A stretch of DNA of 64,000 nucleotides from Iningainema tapete BLCC-T55 (GTDB lineage: Bacteria; Cyanobacteriota; Cyanobacteriia; Cyanobacteriales; Nostocaceae): the NCBI RefSeq assembly GCF_014698965.1, contig NZ_JACXAE010000082.1:1-64000 (forward strand), read 5' to 3'. Both the position numbers and the translations under genes were made by a program. Of the stretch, positions 35,697 to 46,400 are shown piece after piece. Below the pieces are notes generated by a model, which worked only from the letters and a program-made list of their open reading frames with translations, was not told the DNA's origin and made no database searches. Within the stretch, counting starts at the first letter, position 1, and each line of letters opens with the position of its first letter.

Positions 35697-35977
35697 TTGC
35701 GATTGCTACTCCGTAATCAGATCAAGTTTTTGTCTTTATTGTAGCGACTATGAAGTCATTCCTTGGCAAATTGTAAATACAAAGGTCAAAAGCACACAAA
35801 GATTTTTATTCTAGAATTGAGAGATTCAATGTGTTTAGAGATTCGTGCCTGGTTTGGATTTGAAGTCTTGCTTGAGTCCCACCGCACAACTACTCTTCAC
35901 CAATAGCCAGGTAGTTTCACCCGTGGCTTTTGCCCTAACTCCATGTATAAGCATACTTCTTTTAATTAACCTACTCT

Positions 35978-37594
35978 ATGACAAGTTTTAATCGCTCTAC
36001 CAGTCGTCGGCTACAGAAATTAACTCAAATTCCTTCTGTATGGGAGGGCGATCGCCGTCCATTGTCATCGCAATATCGAGTCGAGGAATCAGAAGCACAG
36101 GGCGAATGTATTCTTTGGGTGGATGGTTCACAAGGTATTGTCAGATCGATGGACGTGGTAGCGCCACAAACCGGTCCAGAAGCGATTGTTCGGACCCTAA
36201 TGCGAGCAATGGAGTACCCCCATAGTCCAGCCAAACCAGCTCGCCCACAAAAAATTGTCGTCAGAGATCGAGAAATCCAATTTTACCTGCGTGGAGTGCT
36301 ACAAGATTTGGACATTGCGATCGACTACGTACCAGAACTGCCATTGATTGACGAACTATTTCGTGGGTTTGCCGAAATTATCGATAGCCAAGTTCCCGAT
36401 TTACCTCCACAGTATGCACAAGCAATGCTTGATAAAGCATTTGCCATTTGGGAAGCATCTCCTTGGGAATTACTGGAAGAACAACAAATTTTGTCCATAG
36501 AAATTAATCAATGGGATGTTGGCACTCTCTACGCCAGTGTGATGGGGATGCTAGGAATGGAGTACGGAGTTTTGTTGTATCGTTCCGAAGACTCCCTCAA
36601 GCGGTTTCGAGCCACCGTTTTACAAGATGACGACTCACAAGGGCATTTGGAAGAAGCCTTTTTGAAGCAAGATTGTTTATTCCTCACCTTTGAACTTGGT
36701 GACGAAGACGAAGACGAAGATGAATTTAGTGACTTAGCAGATCTACCAGTATCGGAAATCGATCCCACTTTTGGCAATATTCATCCTTTAGAAGGATTGC
36801 GTTCTGTTCTGTATGATGAAGAAGCACTAATTGTCTACGTTGCACTAGAAGCTATTTGCCGTTTTGTGCGCGATTTTCGTCGTCAGCTCAGTGATGATTT
36901 CCCGAACCTCAATCGTCGCTATCGCATTACCCTACCTGAGTCAAATGAACCAATTAAATCATTGTCTGTCACTGTCTCTACTCTGCCAGAGTTAGCAGCA
37001 GAATTAGAGGAAATGGCAGGTGATGTGATTGAGGAAGAAGACGAACAAACGGCTATATTTAGATCTTTACGAGATGACTTGATCCCAGAAGACTCATTTC
37101 TGAGCTTAGGTGTCGTGTCTTGGGAAATGTTAGAGTTTTTACGTAAGGGCGTTAATTACCATAAAGCTGGGGAAATTACACAAGTTGGGGAAGGTTTGCC
37201 CGTGATTTTAATTCAAACTTCCCGTCCTAAAGCAAAGACTGTAATTGAAAATATCGAAGAAGCTGGAGGACTTAAAGCCATTTGTTTTAATCCTGGTGCA
37301 GATCCTATGGATGATAAACACTACGACTTGGGTTTATTACAAACCGAAAACGGAGAATTATTCCTGTTTGGTGAGTTTGAAGATGATGATCCAGTTCATG
37401 TAGAAGCTAGAAAAAAATGGAATCAGCGGTGTAAAAATACGCAGGGCTACTGTGGCTTGATTATCGCTAAAGGTTTAACGGGTGCTTCTCGTGGAAATCC
37501 TCAGTTACGAGACATGATGGCTTTATTTGAAGCGAAATCTCTTTCACCCAAAGATTTAGGTATCGGTATTCTTCAACTCATGCCTCAACTATAG
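35978..37594 (+). CDS. Conserved cyanobacterial protein, DUF6930-like
   Basis: A 538-residue soluble acidic protein. The N-terminal part (LWVDGSQGIVRSMDVVAPQT, VRTLMRAMEYPHS, PQKIVVRDREIQFYLRGVLQ, then DLDIAIDYVPELPLIDELF) fits the DUF6930 region. A strongly acidic stretch, ELGDEDEDEDEFSDLADLP, follows at about residue 240. The C-terminal half contains GVVSWEMLEFLRKGVNYHKA and GLIIAKGLTGASRGNPQLRD, with no catalytic motif I know. It is a single transcription unit with a 280-bp upstream region. The function is unknown. Confidence 0.75.
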   Translation: MTSFNRSTSRRLQKLTQIPSVWEGDRRPLSSQYRVEESEAQGECILWVDGSQGIVRSMDVVAPQTGPEAIVRTLMRAMEYPHSPAKPARPQKIVVRDREIQFYLRGVLQDLDIAIDYVPELPLIDELFRGFAEIIDSQVPDLPPQYAQAMLDKAFAIWEASPWELLEEQQILSIEINQWDVGTLYASVMGMLGMEYGVLLYRSEDSLKRFRATVLQDDDSQGHLEEAFLKQDCLFLTFELGDEDEDEDEFSDLADLPVSEIDPTFGNIHPLEGLRSVLYDEEALIVYVALEAICRFVRDFRRQLSDDFPNLNRRYRITLPESNEPIKSLSVTVSTLPELAAELEEMAGDVIEEEDEQTAIFRSLRDDLIPEDSFLSLGVVSWEMLEFLRKGVNYHKAGEITQVGEGLPVILIQTSRPKAKTVIENIEEAGGLKAICFNPGADPMDDKHYDLGLLQTENGELFLFGEFEDDDPVHVEARKKWNQRCKNTQGYCGLIIAKGLTGASRGNPQLRDMMALFEAKSLSPKDLGIGILQLMPQL

Positions 37595-37630
37595 TTTGAG
37601 TACACCTATGTATGTAGCAGTCCTGCGTGG

Positions 37631-37718
37631 AATTGGGTACTGGGTACTAGGTATTGGGTACTGGGTACTAGGTACTGGGAAAAATTCTTCCCCAATCCCC
37701 AATCTCCAATTCCCAATC
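37631..37718. repeat. Heptamer-repeat hairpin (GGGTACT units)
   Basis: Six or so units of GGGTACT/GGTATTG (37631-37680) face CCCAATC/CCAATTC units (37688-37718). It starts just after the DUF6930 gene and is the longest heptamer array of the window. Confidence 0.8.
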
Positions 37719-37841
37719 CGTTTTACTGTAATTTATGCCATTTCTCCACAAGCTGGCTACACACGATATCTTCGTCTGTTTTGTTTTAAAACTTAAACAA
37801 AATCTCTAGGATTACTATTTGATTTTTTGAAATACATGTAA

Positions 37842-37888
37842 GTAAGGTAATGCCCACCAAAACCTGGATGTGGTGGGCATTGCCCTAC
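37842..37888. repeat. Long-stem hairpin with AATGCCCACCA arms
   Basis: The arms AATGCCCACCA / TGGTGGGCATT are perfect and extend outward with one wobble and one mismatch to an 18-bp stem; the loop is AAACCTGGATG. GTGGGCATTGCCCTACC is a repeat type common in Nostocales genomes. It could also end the transcript of the DUF6930 gene. Confidence 0.75.
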
Positions 37889-39187
37889 CTACTTAGATCT
37901 ATTCAAAAATAAAATACATGTTTACAAGTTATCAATTTAACATTTTCCTCAGTGTAATTAGTTAAAGATACAAATAATTTTTAACTATAAATTTAAAATT
38001 TTCATAATACATTTTTATTCTTTTTATCGGAATAATAAACTTTTTTTAATTTATTTTTTGGAATAAAGATTCAATAAAGGAGCAGAAAACCCGCAAAAAA
38101 CATCATACAATTAAAAATTAATAACCTCTTTAGATTTAACCGCAAATTCTAATAGGTGAGAATAGTTATGAGCGTATTTATTGGTAATAAAAATGAACAT
38201 TTTTCTGCAGAATACAATTATCTAATCTTTTCTTCTTTAACACGTATGTATGTTTAAAAGTATGTACATAATCCCCATTTTATCGCTAAATATGAGGTAA
38301 ATAATGACAAACTAAAGTTAACAAGTATAGTGTCGCAAACTGAGCGATCAAAAACATTCCAAGTACAAATGTAATTAATCACTTTTGGACAACATTCCAA
38401 GTAAACCTTTAATTTTTAAACTGGAAACAAAGTTTTAGCTTTGTTGTCAAGAGAAGTAAAATGACAACGACTAAACCCAAATTTGATTAATTTTAGTCGA
38501 AATTGCAGTATATTCTTTTATATCTGTCCAAAGCTTTAGCTGTCTCTGTACAGCGAAGAATATCTCGTCTCTTGATTCAAGTTATGACAATAGCATTCCG
38601 GGTTTCTCAGATGAGCAAGCTATGGTAATTTAAACAAAACTCTAGACTCAGAGTTAGTACAGCTTCGGTAATTGGTGTACATGTAAGTGTGATGAGCAAG
38701 AAATATACAGGTATTGGTTTTAACCTAATTAGCTTTGCTAGTATGCAGTTTCATCTCAATGACTATAGATGGCTTGAAGTATTTTCATTTTCGTAAGGAA
38801 ATATCACTGCTATGCAAGGAGATTTATTTCTTTTATGTATTGAAATATACATTTATTTACTCGGAGTGTTCGGTAAGAGATGCTATGTACAAAGTTAGGA
38901 ACTATGTTTGTTTAACAGGAGGATGATTTATACATTTCTTAGAGATATGTAGAATTAACCGGGTTGACAAGCAAGTTCTATATGCAACGAGTGTGCGCTA
39001 TTGATACTGTCACAACTGTAACTAGGAGGTTTTTCTATTTTATTGAGATATGAAGAATAATGTTATGAAACAGCAACTGTTTTTGTGCAAAAAATTGCTT
39101 GTTTTTTCTGAAAAACTCTGATATGAAACTTTTCATCTTTAGTTCGATTTGTAAATGATGTTACTACACAGCAATCAACATAATAAA

Positions 39188-39358
39188 ATGACAAATAAAA
39201 AGTGGGCTGTAAAACGAATAACTGTTAACTTAGCTGCACAAGAAGCAGAAAAACTAGAGAAATACTGTCAGCAGACAGGTAGACCTGCAACTGATGTCAT
39301 TCGAGAACTGATTCGCGGGCTATCTGTCTCTGAGGACACCAAAAACTCAGCAGGGTAG
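39188..39358 (+). CDS. Ribbon-helix-helix (CopG-like) protein
   Basis: A 56-residue protein (67 if an upstream ATG is used). The core [20 protein letters not shown] plus [20 protein letters not shown] fits a CopG/Arc-type DNA-binding fold: a beta strand followed by two helices. A close paralog lies on the other strand at 41390-41533. No toxin gene is adjacent. It ends 70 bp before crtQ on the same strand, so it may be a local regulator of the carotenoid gene, by position only. Confidence 0.7.
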   Translation: MTNKKWAVKRITVNLAAQEAEKLEKYCQQTGRPATDVIRELIRGLSVSEDTKNSAG

Positions 39359-39428
39359 ACAAATAAATGCGCAAATTCCGACCCCAACACAGTTACAATC
39401 TGTAAAGGAACAAAAAAGGAAAGACGGA

Positions 39429-40868
39429 ATGCGCGTTGCAATTGTGGGTGCGGGACTAGCTGGGCTAGCAACTGCTGTAGATCTGGCTGATGCTGGCTGT
39501 GAAGTCCAGATTTTTGAGTCCCGTCCATTTGTAGGTGGTAAAGTTGGCAGCTGGGTTGACAGTGACGGCAACCATATTGAAATGGGGCTGCACGTATTCT
39601 TTGGGTGCTACTACAATCTTTTTGACTTGATGACAAAGATGGGAGCGGTAGAAAACTTTCTCCCCAAAGAACACATCCACACCTTTATCAACAAAGGAGG
39701 ACGCACGGGTGCGCTGGATTTTCGCTTTTTCACAGGCGCTCCTTTTCATGGGTTAAAGGCGTTCTTCACTACTTCCCAACTTTCGGTGCAGGATAAATTG
39801 CAAAACGCGATCGCTCTGGGTACTAGCCCAATAGTACGGGGTTTGGTAGATTTTGACGGGGCAATGAAAACTATCCGCAATTTGGATAAAGTTAGCTTTG
39901 CTGACTGGTTTCGCAGTCATGGCGGTAGTCAGGGTAGTATAGACCGCATGTGGAACCCGATCGCCTATGCTCTGGGTTTTATTGATTGTGAGCATATTTC
40001 AGCCCGTTGCATGTTGACAATATTTCAATTCTTTGCTGTCAGAACGGAAGCGTCGGTACTACGAATGCTGGAGGGTTCTCCCTATGAATACCTGCACAAG
40101 CCAATTTTAAACTATCTAGAAGCTAGGGGAACAAAAGTTTACACTCGGTGCAGGGTAAGAGAAGTACAGTTTAGTTCCTCTGGTGAAGAAACTCGCGTCA
40201 CTGGCATTGTCGTGGCAAATGGTGATACAGAAGAAGTTGTTACGGCTGATGCTTATGTCGCTGCTTGTGATGTACCGGGAATTCAGCGTTTGCTACCACA
40301 AGAGTGGCGCAAATGGTCAGAGTTTGATAATATTTACAAGTTGGATGCGGTGCCAGTGGCAACGGTGCAGCTACGTTTTGATGGTTGGGTGACGGAGTTG
40401 CAAGATGCAGAAAAACGTAAACAGTTGAATCATGCGGCAGGAATTGATAATTTGCTTTATACTGCAGATGCTGACTTTTCTTGTTTCGCTGATTTGGCTT
40501 TGACTAGTCCGGCTGATTATTATCGCGAAGGACAAGGATCTTTGTTGCAGGTGGTGCTAACTCCGGGAGATCCTTTTATTAAAGAGAGTAATGAGGCGAT
40601 CGCTCACCATGTGCTCAAACAAGTGCATGAGTTGTTTCCCTCGTCAAGGGATTTGAATATGACTTGGTTTAGTGTGGTGAAGTTGGCTCAGTCTCTGTAT
40701 CGCGAAGCGCCTGGTATGGATGTTTATCGTCCAAATCAGAAAACGCCTGTTCCTAATTTCTTTGTAGCGGGGAGTTATACTCAGCAGGATTATATTGATA
40801 GTATGGAGGGGGCGGTGATTTCAGGTAGGCGTGCTGCTCAGGTGATTTTGGAGAATGTGAAGAAATAG
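39429..40868 (+). CDS. crtQ: Zeta-carotene desaturase
   Basis: A 479-residue plant-type desaturase that converts zeta-carotene to lycopene at the membrane, with plastoquinone as acceptor. The dinucleotide motif is [20 protein letters not shown], followed by [20 protein letters not shown] and [20 protein letters not shown]. The C-terminal carotenoid-desaturase signature reads [20 protein letters not shown]. The length is typical. A GGAAAGACGGA region precedes ATG. The SRPBCC gene follows after 40 bp; the pair is conserved in cyanobacteria (slr0940-slr0941 in Synechocystis). Confidence 0.95.
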   Translation: MRVAIVGAGLAGLATAVDLADAGCEVQIFESRPFVGGKVGSWVDSDGNHIEMGLHVFFGCYYNLFDLMTKMGAVENFLPKEHIHTFINKGGRTGALDFRFFTGAPFHGLKAFFTTSQLSVQDKLQNAIALGTSPIVRGLVDFDGAMKTIRNLDKVSFADWFRSHGGSQGSIDRMWNPIAYALGFIDCEHISARCMLTIFQFFAVRTEASVLRMLEGSPYEYLHKPILNYLEARGTKVYTRCRVREVQFSSSGEETRVTGIVVANGDTEEVVTADAYVAACDVPGIQRLLPQEWRKWSEFDNIYKLDAVPVATVQLRFDGWVTELQDAEKRKQLNHAAGIDNLLYTADADFSCFADLALTSPADYYREGQGSLLQVVLTPGDPFIKESNEAIAHHVLKQVHELFPSSRDLNMTWFSVVKLAQSLYREAPGMDVYRPNQKTPVPNFFVAGSYTQQDYIDSMEGAVISGRRAAQVILENVKK

Positions 40869-40870
40869 GG

Positions 40871-40908
40871 AACCGCCAAGGCGCCAAGGACGCCAAGGAA
40901 GAAGAGAT
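40871..40908 (+). repeat. GCCAAG repeat ending in the ribosome site of the SRPBCC gene
   Basis: AACCGCCAAGGCGCCAAGGA continues with CGCCAAGGAAGAAGAGAT directly before the ATG. The purine-rich tail serves as the ribosome-binding site, as in the copy before trpB. Confidence 0.8.
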
Positions 40909-41352
40909 ATGGCAGATTGGCTAGAGCATAGTGTGCAGGTTGAGGTGGAGGCTCCGATTGAGTTGGTATGGAGTCTCTGGGCTGATTTGGAGCAAATGCC
41001 CCGTTGGATGAAGTGGATTGATTCGGTGAAGATTCCTCCAGATAATCCGGATTTGTCTTTGTGGACTTTGAATACTGGTGGGTTACAGTTTAATTGGAAG
41101 TCTCGGATTGTTAAGGTTGTACCTGAGCAGATTATTCAATGGGAGTCCATTGATGGTTTGCCGAATCGTGGTGCTATTCGGTTTTATGACCGTCATGGTA
41201 GTAGTATTGTGAAGTTGACTTTTGCCTACGCGATTCCTGGTATTCTGGGTAGGATTATGGATAATTTGTTTTTGGGACGAGCGGTGGAGTCTACTGTTAA
41301 AGCTGATTTGGAAAGGTTTCGGGAATACGCTCTTCAGGTTAAGTCATCTTAA
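40909..41352 (+). CDS. SRPBCC-fold protein (polyketide cyclase/COQ10-like)
   Basis: A 147-residue START-like lipid-binding fold. HSVQVEVEAPIELVWSLWAD, LEQMPRWMKWIDSVKI and RIVKVVPEQIIQWESIDGLP are characteristic of cyclase/dehydrase proteins. It is cotranscribed with crtQ. A role in handling a hydrophobic carotenoid intermediate or quinone is a reasonable inference from the conserved pairing, but no activity is established here. Confidence 0.85.
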   Translation: MADWLEHSVQVEVEAPIELVWSLWADLEQMPRWMKWIDSVKIPPDNPDLSLWTLNTGGLQFNWKSRIVKVVPEQIIQWESIDGLPNRGAIRFYDRHGSSIVKLTFAYAIPGILGRIMDNLFLGRAVESTVKADLERFREYALQVKSS

Positions 41353-41389
41353 TGTTTATTGTCCGTTGATTTTTTATACTTCTCATCTA

Positions 41390-41533
41390 TTAGGTGGTGG
41401 GCAACTCTCGAATGAGTTGTCGAATCACTTCAGTTGCTGCTTTGTTCGTGCGGTGGCAATACTTTTCTAGCTTCTTGGCTTCTTCTAATTCTAGGTCTAC
41501 TGTGATTTGCTTGACCGTCAATTTTTTACTCAT
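41390..41533 (-). CDS. Ribbon-helix-helix (CopG-like) protein, paralog of the one before crtQ
   Basis: A 47-residue protein. It reads MSKKLTVKQITVDLELEEAK, KLEKYCHRTNKAATEVIRQL, IRELPTT. It aligns over almost its whole length with the 39188-39358 product: ITVxL, EAxKLEKYC, ATxVIRxLIR. It therefore has the same DNA-binding fold and possibly the same operator. It is convergent with the SRPBCC gene. Its conserved pattern and matching paralog argue strongly that it is real. Confidence 0.75.
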   Translation of the reverse strand: MSKKLTVKQITVDLELEEAKKLEKYCHRTNKAATEVIRQLIRELPTT

Positions 41534-41907
41534 GCTGAACATCGAATCGGATTACAAAAACTTATTGAATACAAATGAAAGCACAATTTCTTCAGAAACT
41601 GGGCAATACAAGTTTTTCTTTGCCTAGAATGTCAATTTTGAACCGTTTTTACCAGTGAAAATAGAGATTTTGAGCTTTAACTTAAGCTTTTATTGTCATT
41701 GATCTGCGCCTATTGAAGTGAAGTTGTCGAGAGTCTGTATTTTTAAAAATTCTTAATATACTACATCAGCAAATATGATGTTATTGCTTAACTAAATAGT
41801 GATATAGTCATATCAGATTTGCCGTAAACGGTAAATAACAACCGTTGAACAAGTCGCTTGAGAACTAGGCTGTCTTTCAAAGTTTGTGCATTTACAATTT
41901 GCCTACT
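41534..41907. other. Intergenic region between the ribbon-helix-helix gene and the HDO-like gene
   Basis: No gene seen. It should hold divergent promoters for the two flanking genes. AT-rich, without obvious repeats. Confidence 0.4.
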
Positions 41908-42870
41908 ATGGACGCCAAATTTCAGGATATGAAAGCAACGGCTGAACAGTTGAACTCGTCTGAACAGCCATCCGATAGTCATCAATCTGTGCCTGTTTTG
42001 AGAGCAGAGATTGATATTGAATGGGCGCGTGTTGCGCCTGACAAAGTGGTGGTGGCGACAGGCGATCGCGCTTGGCTGCATCGTCCCGGTTCTGAGGAAA
42101 CAGATGCTGCCTTCGCTCAACCAATGGTCGGCGCAGGCAGCATAGCAACAACTCGAAAGCTGTTGGATGGAGCTATAGCAGCTGCTAAGAGTGCTGTATC
42201 CTCCTGCTTTAGACCACTAGCCTTTACCAACGCACGATGGGTATGGCAACTAGTAGGTGCCTACCATTTGACTCACTCCTATCCCCCACTGATAGAGGAA
42301 GCCGCTCGGCGGTTTGAAAAGATGGGTCGTCAAGATTTATCGCAGTGGGCAGCGCAGAAAGCTAGAGAGGAACGAGGGCACGATCAACTTGCCCTGCTCG
42401 ACATCAAGTCGATGGGATACAAAGCTGAAGCTGTAGTGGAAGCACTCACTATTCCTCCTAAAGCAGTGGCTATTGTAAATTACTTGACTCAGAGTGTACA
42501 TGCGATCGATCCAATCGGTTGCGTTGGCTATTCCTATGTCATGGAACGTATAGCCACAGGTATTAAAGAAAAACACATCCAGTCGCTTGAGGCTTTGCTG
42601 CCACCAGGCATTCGTGCCACCCGCTGTCTGCGCACACATAGTAGTGTTGGCGCTGATGTGGAGCATCTGGAAGGAACATTTCAGATGATTACAGGGCTTG
42701 TTCCTGAGGAGCGCACCCGCGTAGCTACTACCAGTTACGAAACTGCATTGCTGTACTTCAACTCAGATGAAGATTACATTTCAGAGGAGGAACTGCAACG
42801 TGTATTAAAACCTCTAGAGTCACGTACATATCTACAAGCAAGAGTTGACATTCCCTCGCTCACGCGATAA
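41908..42870 (+). CDS. Heme-oxygenase-fold (HDO/CADD-like, DUF3865-like) putative metalloenzyme
   Basis: A 320-residue protein whose C-terminal two thirds look like the TenA/PqqC/CADD helical fold. Candidate metal ligands are Glu155 and His158 in REERGHDQLALLDI, Glu213 in SYVMERIATGIKEKHIQSLE, and His244, Asp250 and His253 in RTHSSVGADVEHLEGTF. This E-H / E / H-D-H pattern is what heme-oxygenase-like diiron oxidases use. About 75 N-terminal residues are extra and probably disordered. An ATG at 41908 is preferred over TTG at 41884. Nostoc proteins of the DUF3865/CADD type have unknown function; oxidase or oxygenase chemistry is inference. Confidence 0.65.
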   Translation: MDAKFQDMKATAEQLNSSEQPSDSHQSVPVLRAEIDIEWARVAPDKVVVATGDRAWLHRPGSEETDAAFAQPMVGAGSIATTRKLLDGAIAAAKSAVSSCFRPLAFTNARWVWQLVGAYHLTHSYPPLIEEAARRFEKMGRQDLSQWAAQKAREERGHDQLALLDIKSMGYKAEAVVEALTIPPKAVAIVNYLTQSVHAIDPIGCVGYSYVMERIATGIKEKHIQSLEALLPPGIRATRCLRTHSSVGADVEHLEGTFQMITGLVPEERTRVATTSYETALLYFNSDEDYISEEELQRVLKPLESRTYLQARVDIPSLTR

Positions 42871-42923
42871 TCGAAGATTTCCATGTTCATTTGCTCTCAC
42901 TAATTCCACTGAGGATACTAACA

Positions 42924-43349
42924 ATGTTGCGCAAATTGCATCCTTATATTGCATTTACTTTGTTGGCAAATGCTACCTTGATTGGTGGATTATTGACACC
43001 AGCACATGCTAAATCAGCGGAGACTATTGAATCTAGAAATTTTGTAGAGAAGCTAGCTCTGAATCCATCACAGGAAACTTGTGCAACTCGCACCTTGCGC
43101 CAAGGTAATAGTGCAGAAATTTACTCGACTCAGTCTAATCAAGGCGAAGTGATTCCATCTGCGTTTACCTCTAATACTTCGGGTTTAATGACAACCACAA
43201 AAACCACAGGTATCGGGCAGCAAAATTTTGTTCAACTCCTGGAAACCTATCTCAATGTTTCAAATGGTAGTGAGCTTGATTTAGACAGTGTTTTGGCTAA
43301 TGAATTTGAGCAAGAAGGAATTCTCCTAGCAAAGTGCTGCGCCTTTTAG
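42924..43349 (+). CDS. Small secreted protein of unknown function
   Basis: A 141-residue protein with a clear Sec signal: basic MLRKLHP, hydrophobic YIAFTLLANATLIGGLL and an AHA cleavage site. The mature part is polar, with SQETCATRTLRQGNSAEIYS and a final LLAKCCAF giving three cysteines. I recognise no family. It starts 53 bp after the HDO-like gene on the same strand and may be cotranscribed. An in-frame TTG 33 nt upstream is less likely as a start. Confidence 0.6.
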   Translation: MLRKLHPYIAFTLLANATLIGGLLTPAHAKSAETIESRNFVEKLALNPSQETCATRTLRQGNSAEIYSTQSNQGEVIPSAFTSNTSGLMTTTKTTGIGQQNFVQLLETYLNVSNGSELDLDSVLANEFEQEGILLAKCCAF

Positions 43350-43434
43350 AGCAAGTATTGCTTATACCAAAGCTAACAATTGATAAGCCTGACTATCTCA
43401 CTCTGTAAAATAGAAATCTCCAAAAAACAATCTT

Positions 43435-43464
43435 TGTAGAGACGCGCTATGGCGCGTCTCTACA
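43435..43464. repeat. GTAGAGACG-family palindrome, copy 7
   Basis: The 13-nt arms TGTAGAGACGCGC / GCGCGTCTCTACA surround TATG. It lies between the convergent secreted-protein and WD40 genes. Confidence 0.9.
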
Positions 43465-43472
43465 TTATTTTT

Positions 43473-46400
43473 TCAATCAACTGCTCCTAGTGCTTTTAGT
43501 GTAGTAATAGTTGCTGGAGATAAATTTGTAACTCCCCTAATGTTCATGCGCTCATAAGGTTTCTCTGCTTTCAGCGTTTTTAAGCAATTACCTGTTGTTA
43601 TATCCCATAACCTAATTGTCTCATCTTCACCACTGCTAGCCAGAGTTCGACTATCAGGATTAAAAGCGATTGAGCAAACCCTGCTTGTATGTCCTTGCAA
43701 GGTTCTTTTGCATTGACCCGTACTGACATCCCATAACTGAACTGTGAAATCTTGGCTGCAACCTGCTAGTGTCCGGTTATCTGGACTAAAAGCAACTAAC
43801 TGTAACCAAACTGTACTTACCTGCAAAACTTTAAGACATTCATTTGTGTAAACACTCCACAATCTAATTGTCCCATCGGGACTAGTACTTGCCAGTAGCT
43901 TGCCATCCGGACTAAAGGCAACTGACCACACCCAAGCCGTATGCCCTTCTAATGTTCTTTTACACTCACCAGTACTGACATCCCATAACTTTACCGTCTG
44001 GTCATGACTACCACTAGCTAAGAAATCGCCCTGTGGACTAAAGCCAACAGACCAAACCGCTGCACGATGTCCCTGGAGAATTCTCAACATTTGACCAGTA
44101 TTAACATCCCACAACCTCACCGTTTGATCTTCACTGCTGCTTGCCAGTTTTTGACCGTCAGGACTGAAGGTAACTGACCAAACTAGAGCGCGATGTTTCT
44201 GAAAAGTTTTGAGGCATTGCCCCGTGCTGACATCCCACAACCTCACCGTTTGATCTTCACTGCCACTTGCCAGTGTATTACCTTGTGGACTAAAAGCAAC
44301 TGACCAAACCGCTGCACGATGCCCCTGGAGAGTTCTCAAGATTTGACCTGTGGTGACATTCCACAACCTCACCGAAGAATCGTGACTACCACTTGCCAGC
44401 GTCTGCCCATCCGGACTAAAGGCAACTGAGAGTATCTGATCGGTATACCCTTGGAACGTTCTGAGGCACTTACCATCCGAGACACTCCATAATTTTGCCG
44501 TCTGATCGAAACTACCACTAGCCAGGAGATCGCCCTGTGGACTAAAGGCGACCGAATATACCCAACTTGAATGTTGCTGAAAGGTTCTTTTGCATTCACC
44601 AGTACTAATATCCCACAACTTCACCGTCTGGTCATGACTACCACTTGCCAAGAGATCGCCCTGTGGAGAAAAAGCAACTGAATATATTTCATTGGAATGT
44701 TCTTGCAAGGTTTTGAGGCACTCACCAGTACTGAGATTCCACAACTTCATAGTTTGGTCTTCACTGCTACTCGCCAGCATTTGTCCATTTGGACTGACAG
44801 TAATTGCTCTTACCCCATCACGGTGTCCTAGTAAAGTTTTGAGGCATTCACCTGTGTTTATATCCCATAATTTCACCGTCTGGTCATCACTACCACTTAC
44901 CAACATCTGCCCATCCGGACTAAAAGCAACCGAGTGTACCCAACTTGTGTGTCCGTGGAACGTTCTTTTGCATTCACCAGTGCTGACACTCCATAACTTT
45001 ACAGTCTGGTCATCACTGCCACTCACTAGGGTACTACCATCTGGACTAAAAGCGACTGACCAGACCTCTTTATCATGTTCTTGCAAGGTTTGCAAGCATT
45101 GACCTGTATCAACTTCCCACAGCTTCAGAGTGTTATCACTACTACTGCTGGCAAAAACTCTACCATCTTGACTAAAGGCAAGTGATACAACCCAGCTAGT
45201 ATGCCCTTTCAAGGTAAGGACATGCCTGCCATCCGCAACTTGCCGCAAGTGAATCTCACCATTGGTATCACCGAAAGCCAAGAGTTTGCCATCAGGGCTA
45301 AAGGCTACTGACAAAACACCACCAAAGGTATCAGCAAACACAGACTTAGCGAACTGGGCATGAGCAAAATTGACCCCTTGCAACTGCACACACTTGAGAT
45401 CGGCTTGCCAAACTGTTAAATTTGAAAAGTCATAGCCTCTCAAATTAGTTTTCAGTTGAGAGAATAAATTAATAATGTTCCCAGTAGTGTACCCGGGTTC
45501 CAAGGGTGATGCCTTCCGCAACTTTGCTAGAATCTGATTTAACCGCTCTTCAATACCTCGCTTACTTTTGAATGCTATGAGTAGTTCATCTAGAACTGGC
45601 TGGAGAATCAGCCGAACTTGTGTTTCTTTGATGTAGTCTTTAGCTGTCGCCTTCATCAGAGCATGGCTCCTAAAAAGCTCAATATTCTGAGTGGCAATCT
45701 CTTCACAAACTTGCTCTACCAATCTATTAGTCACATACTCCATAACTACAGATTGTAGCGTGAATGATGCATTTTTCTCCACTAGCGATCGCCTGACCAG
45801 AGATTCTATTGCCTCCAGTGTTTTTTGTGGTAATATTGGTGATATAATATCATCTTTCAACTCTGATAGCGATATTGGCTCACAATTAATTGCCAGCCAG
45901 TACATAATGTGCTTTTCTAAATCTGATAAGCGTTCAAACTGCTGGTCTAAAAGGTCACGAATATCTCCAAAAACAGTTGTATTTTGTTGCAAAAATTCAC
46001 ACACATTACCATCAAATACATCTTGAATGGTCGTAGCAACTATCTTCAAGGCTAATGGATTGCCTGCATAGCGCTCGACTAGTGTTCTCAATTCGTCGTC
46101 TGCTGCAGATAGCCCTTTGACTTTAAAGATTTCCTGCCCTTCCACCAGCTTCAAACCACTTAGTTGTAGTGAGCGAATTGGTAGTGCTTCTCCCTCCTGT
46201 GATGCCACTTGTTTAAGTTTTTCTCGACTAGTTAGCACCAAGCAGCTTTGGTGAGTTTCTTCTCCTACCCTTCTGAGAAGCTCACCGTACCCCTCATAAC
46301 CTTCTCGATAAAGTCCTGCTCGACTACCACTGCGCAAAATTGACTCGGCATTATCAAGTATTACCAGACAGCGTTGATTTCGTAAATAATAGAGTAGTCG

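Larger units (their letters stand above)
37595..39187. other. AT-rich 1.6-kb region without a convincing gene
   Basis: It contains a heptamer-repeat hairpin (37631-37718), a long-stem hairpin (37842-37888) and then about 1.2 kb of AT-rich sequence with stop codons in all frames. A 63-codon frame at 38735-38926 lacks coding character. The phrase AACATTCCAAGTA recurs at about 38353 and 38389. It might hold the promoter of the ribbon-helix-helix gene, a non-coding RNA, or decayed sequence; nothing decides between these. Confidence 0.5.

Noticed and set aside
38735..38926. 63-codon frame in the 1.6-kb gap
   Set aside because: Composition follows the AT-rich surroundings, no family pattern is visible and no ribosome site is present.
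43600..45300. Regular DNA repeats of about 126 bp on the minus strand
   Set aside because: They are the WD40 codons of the STAND gene, not a separate repeat element.
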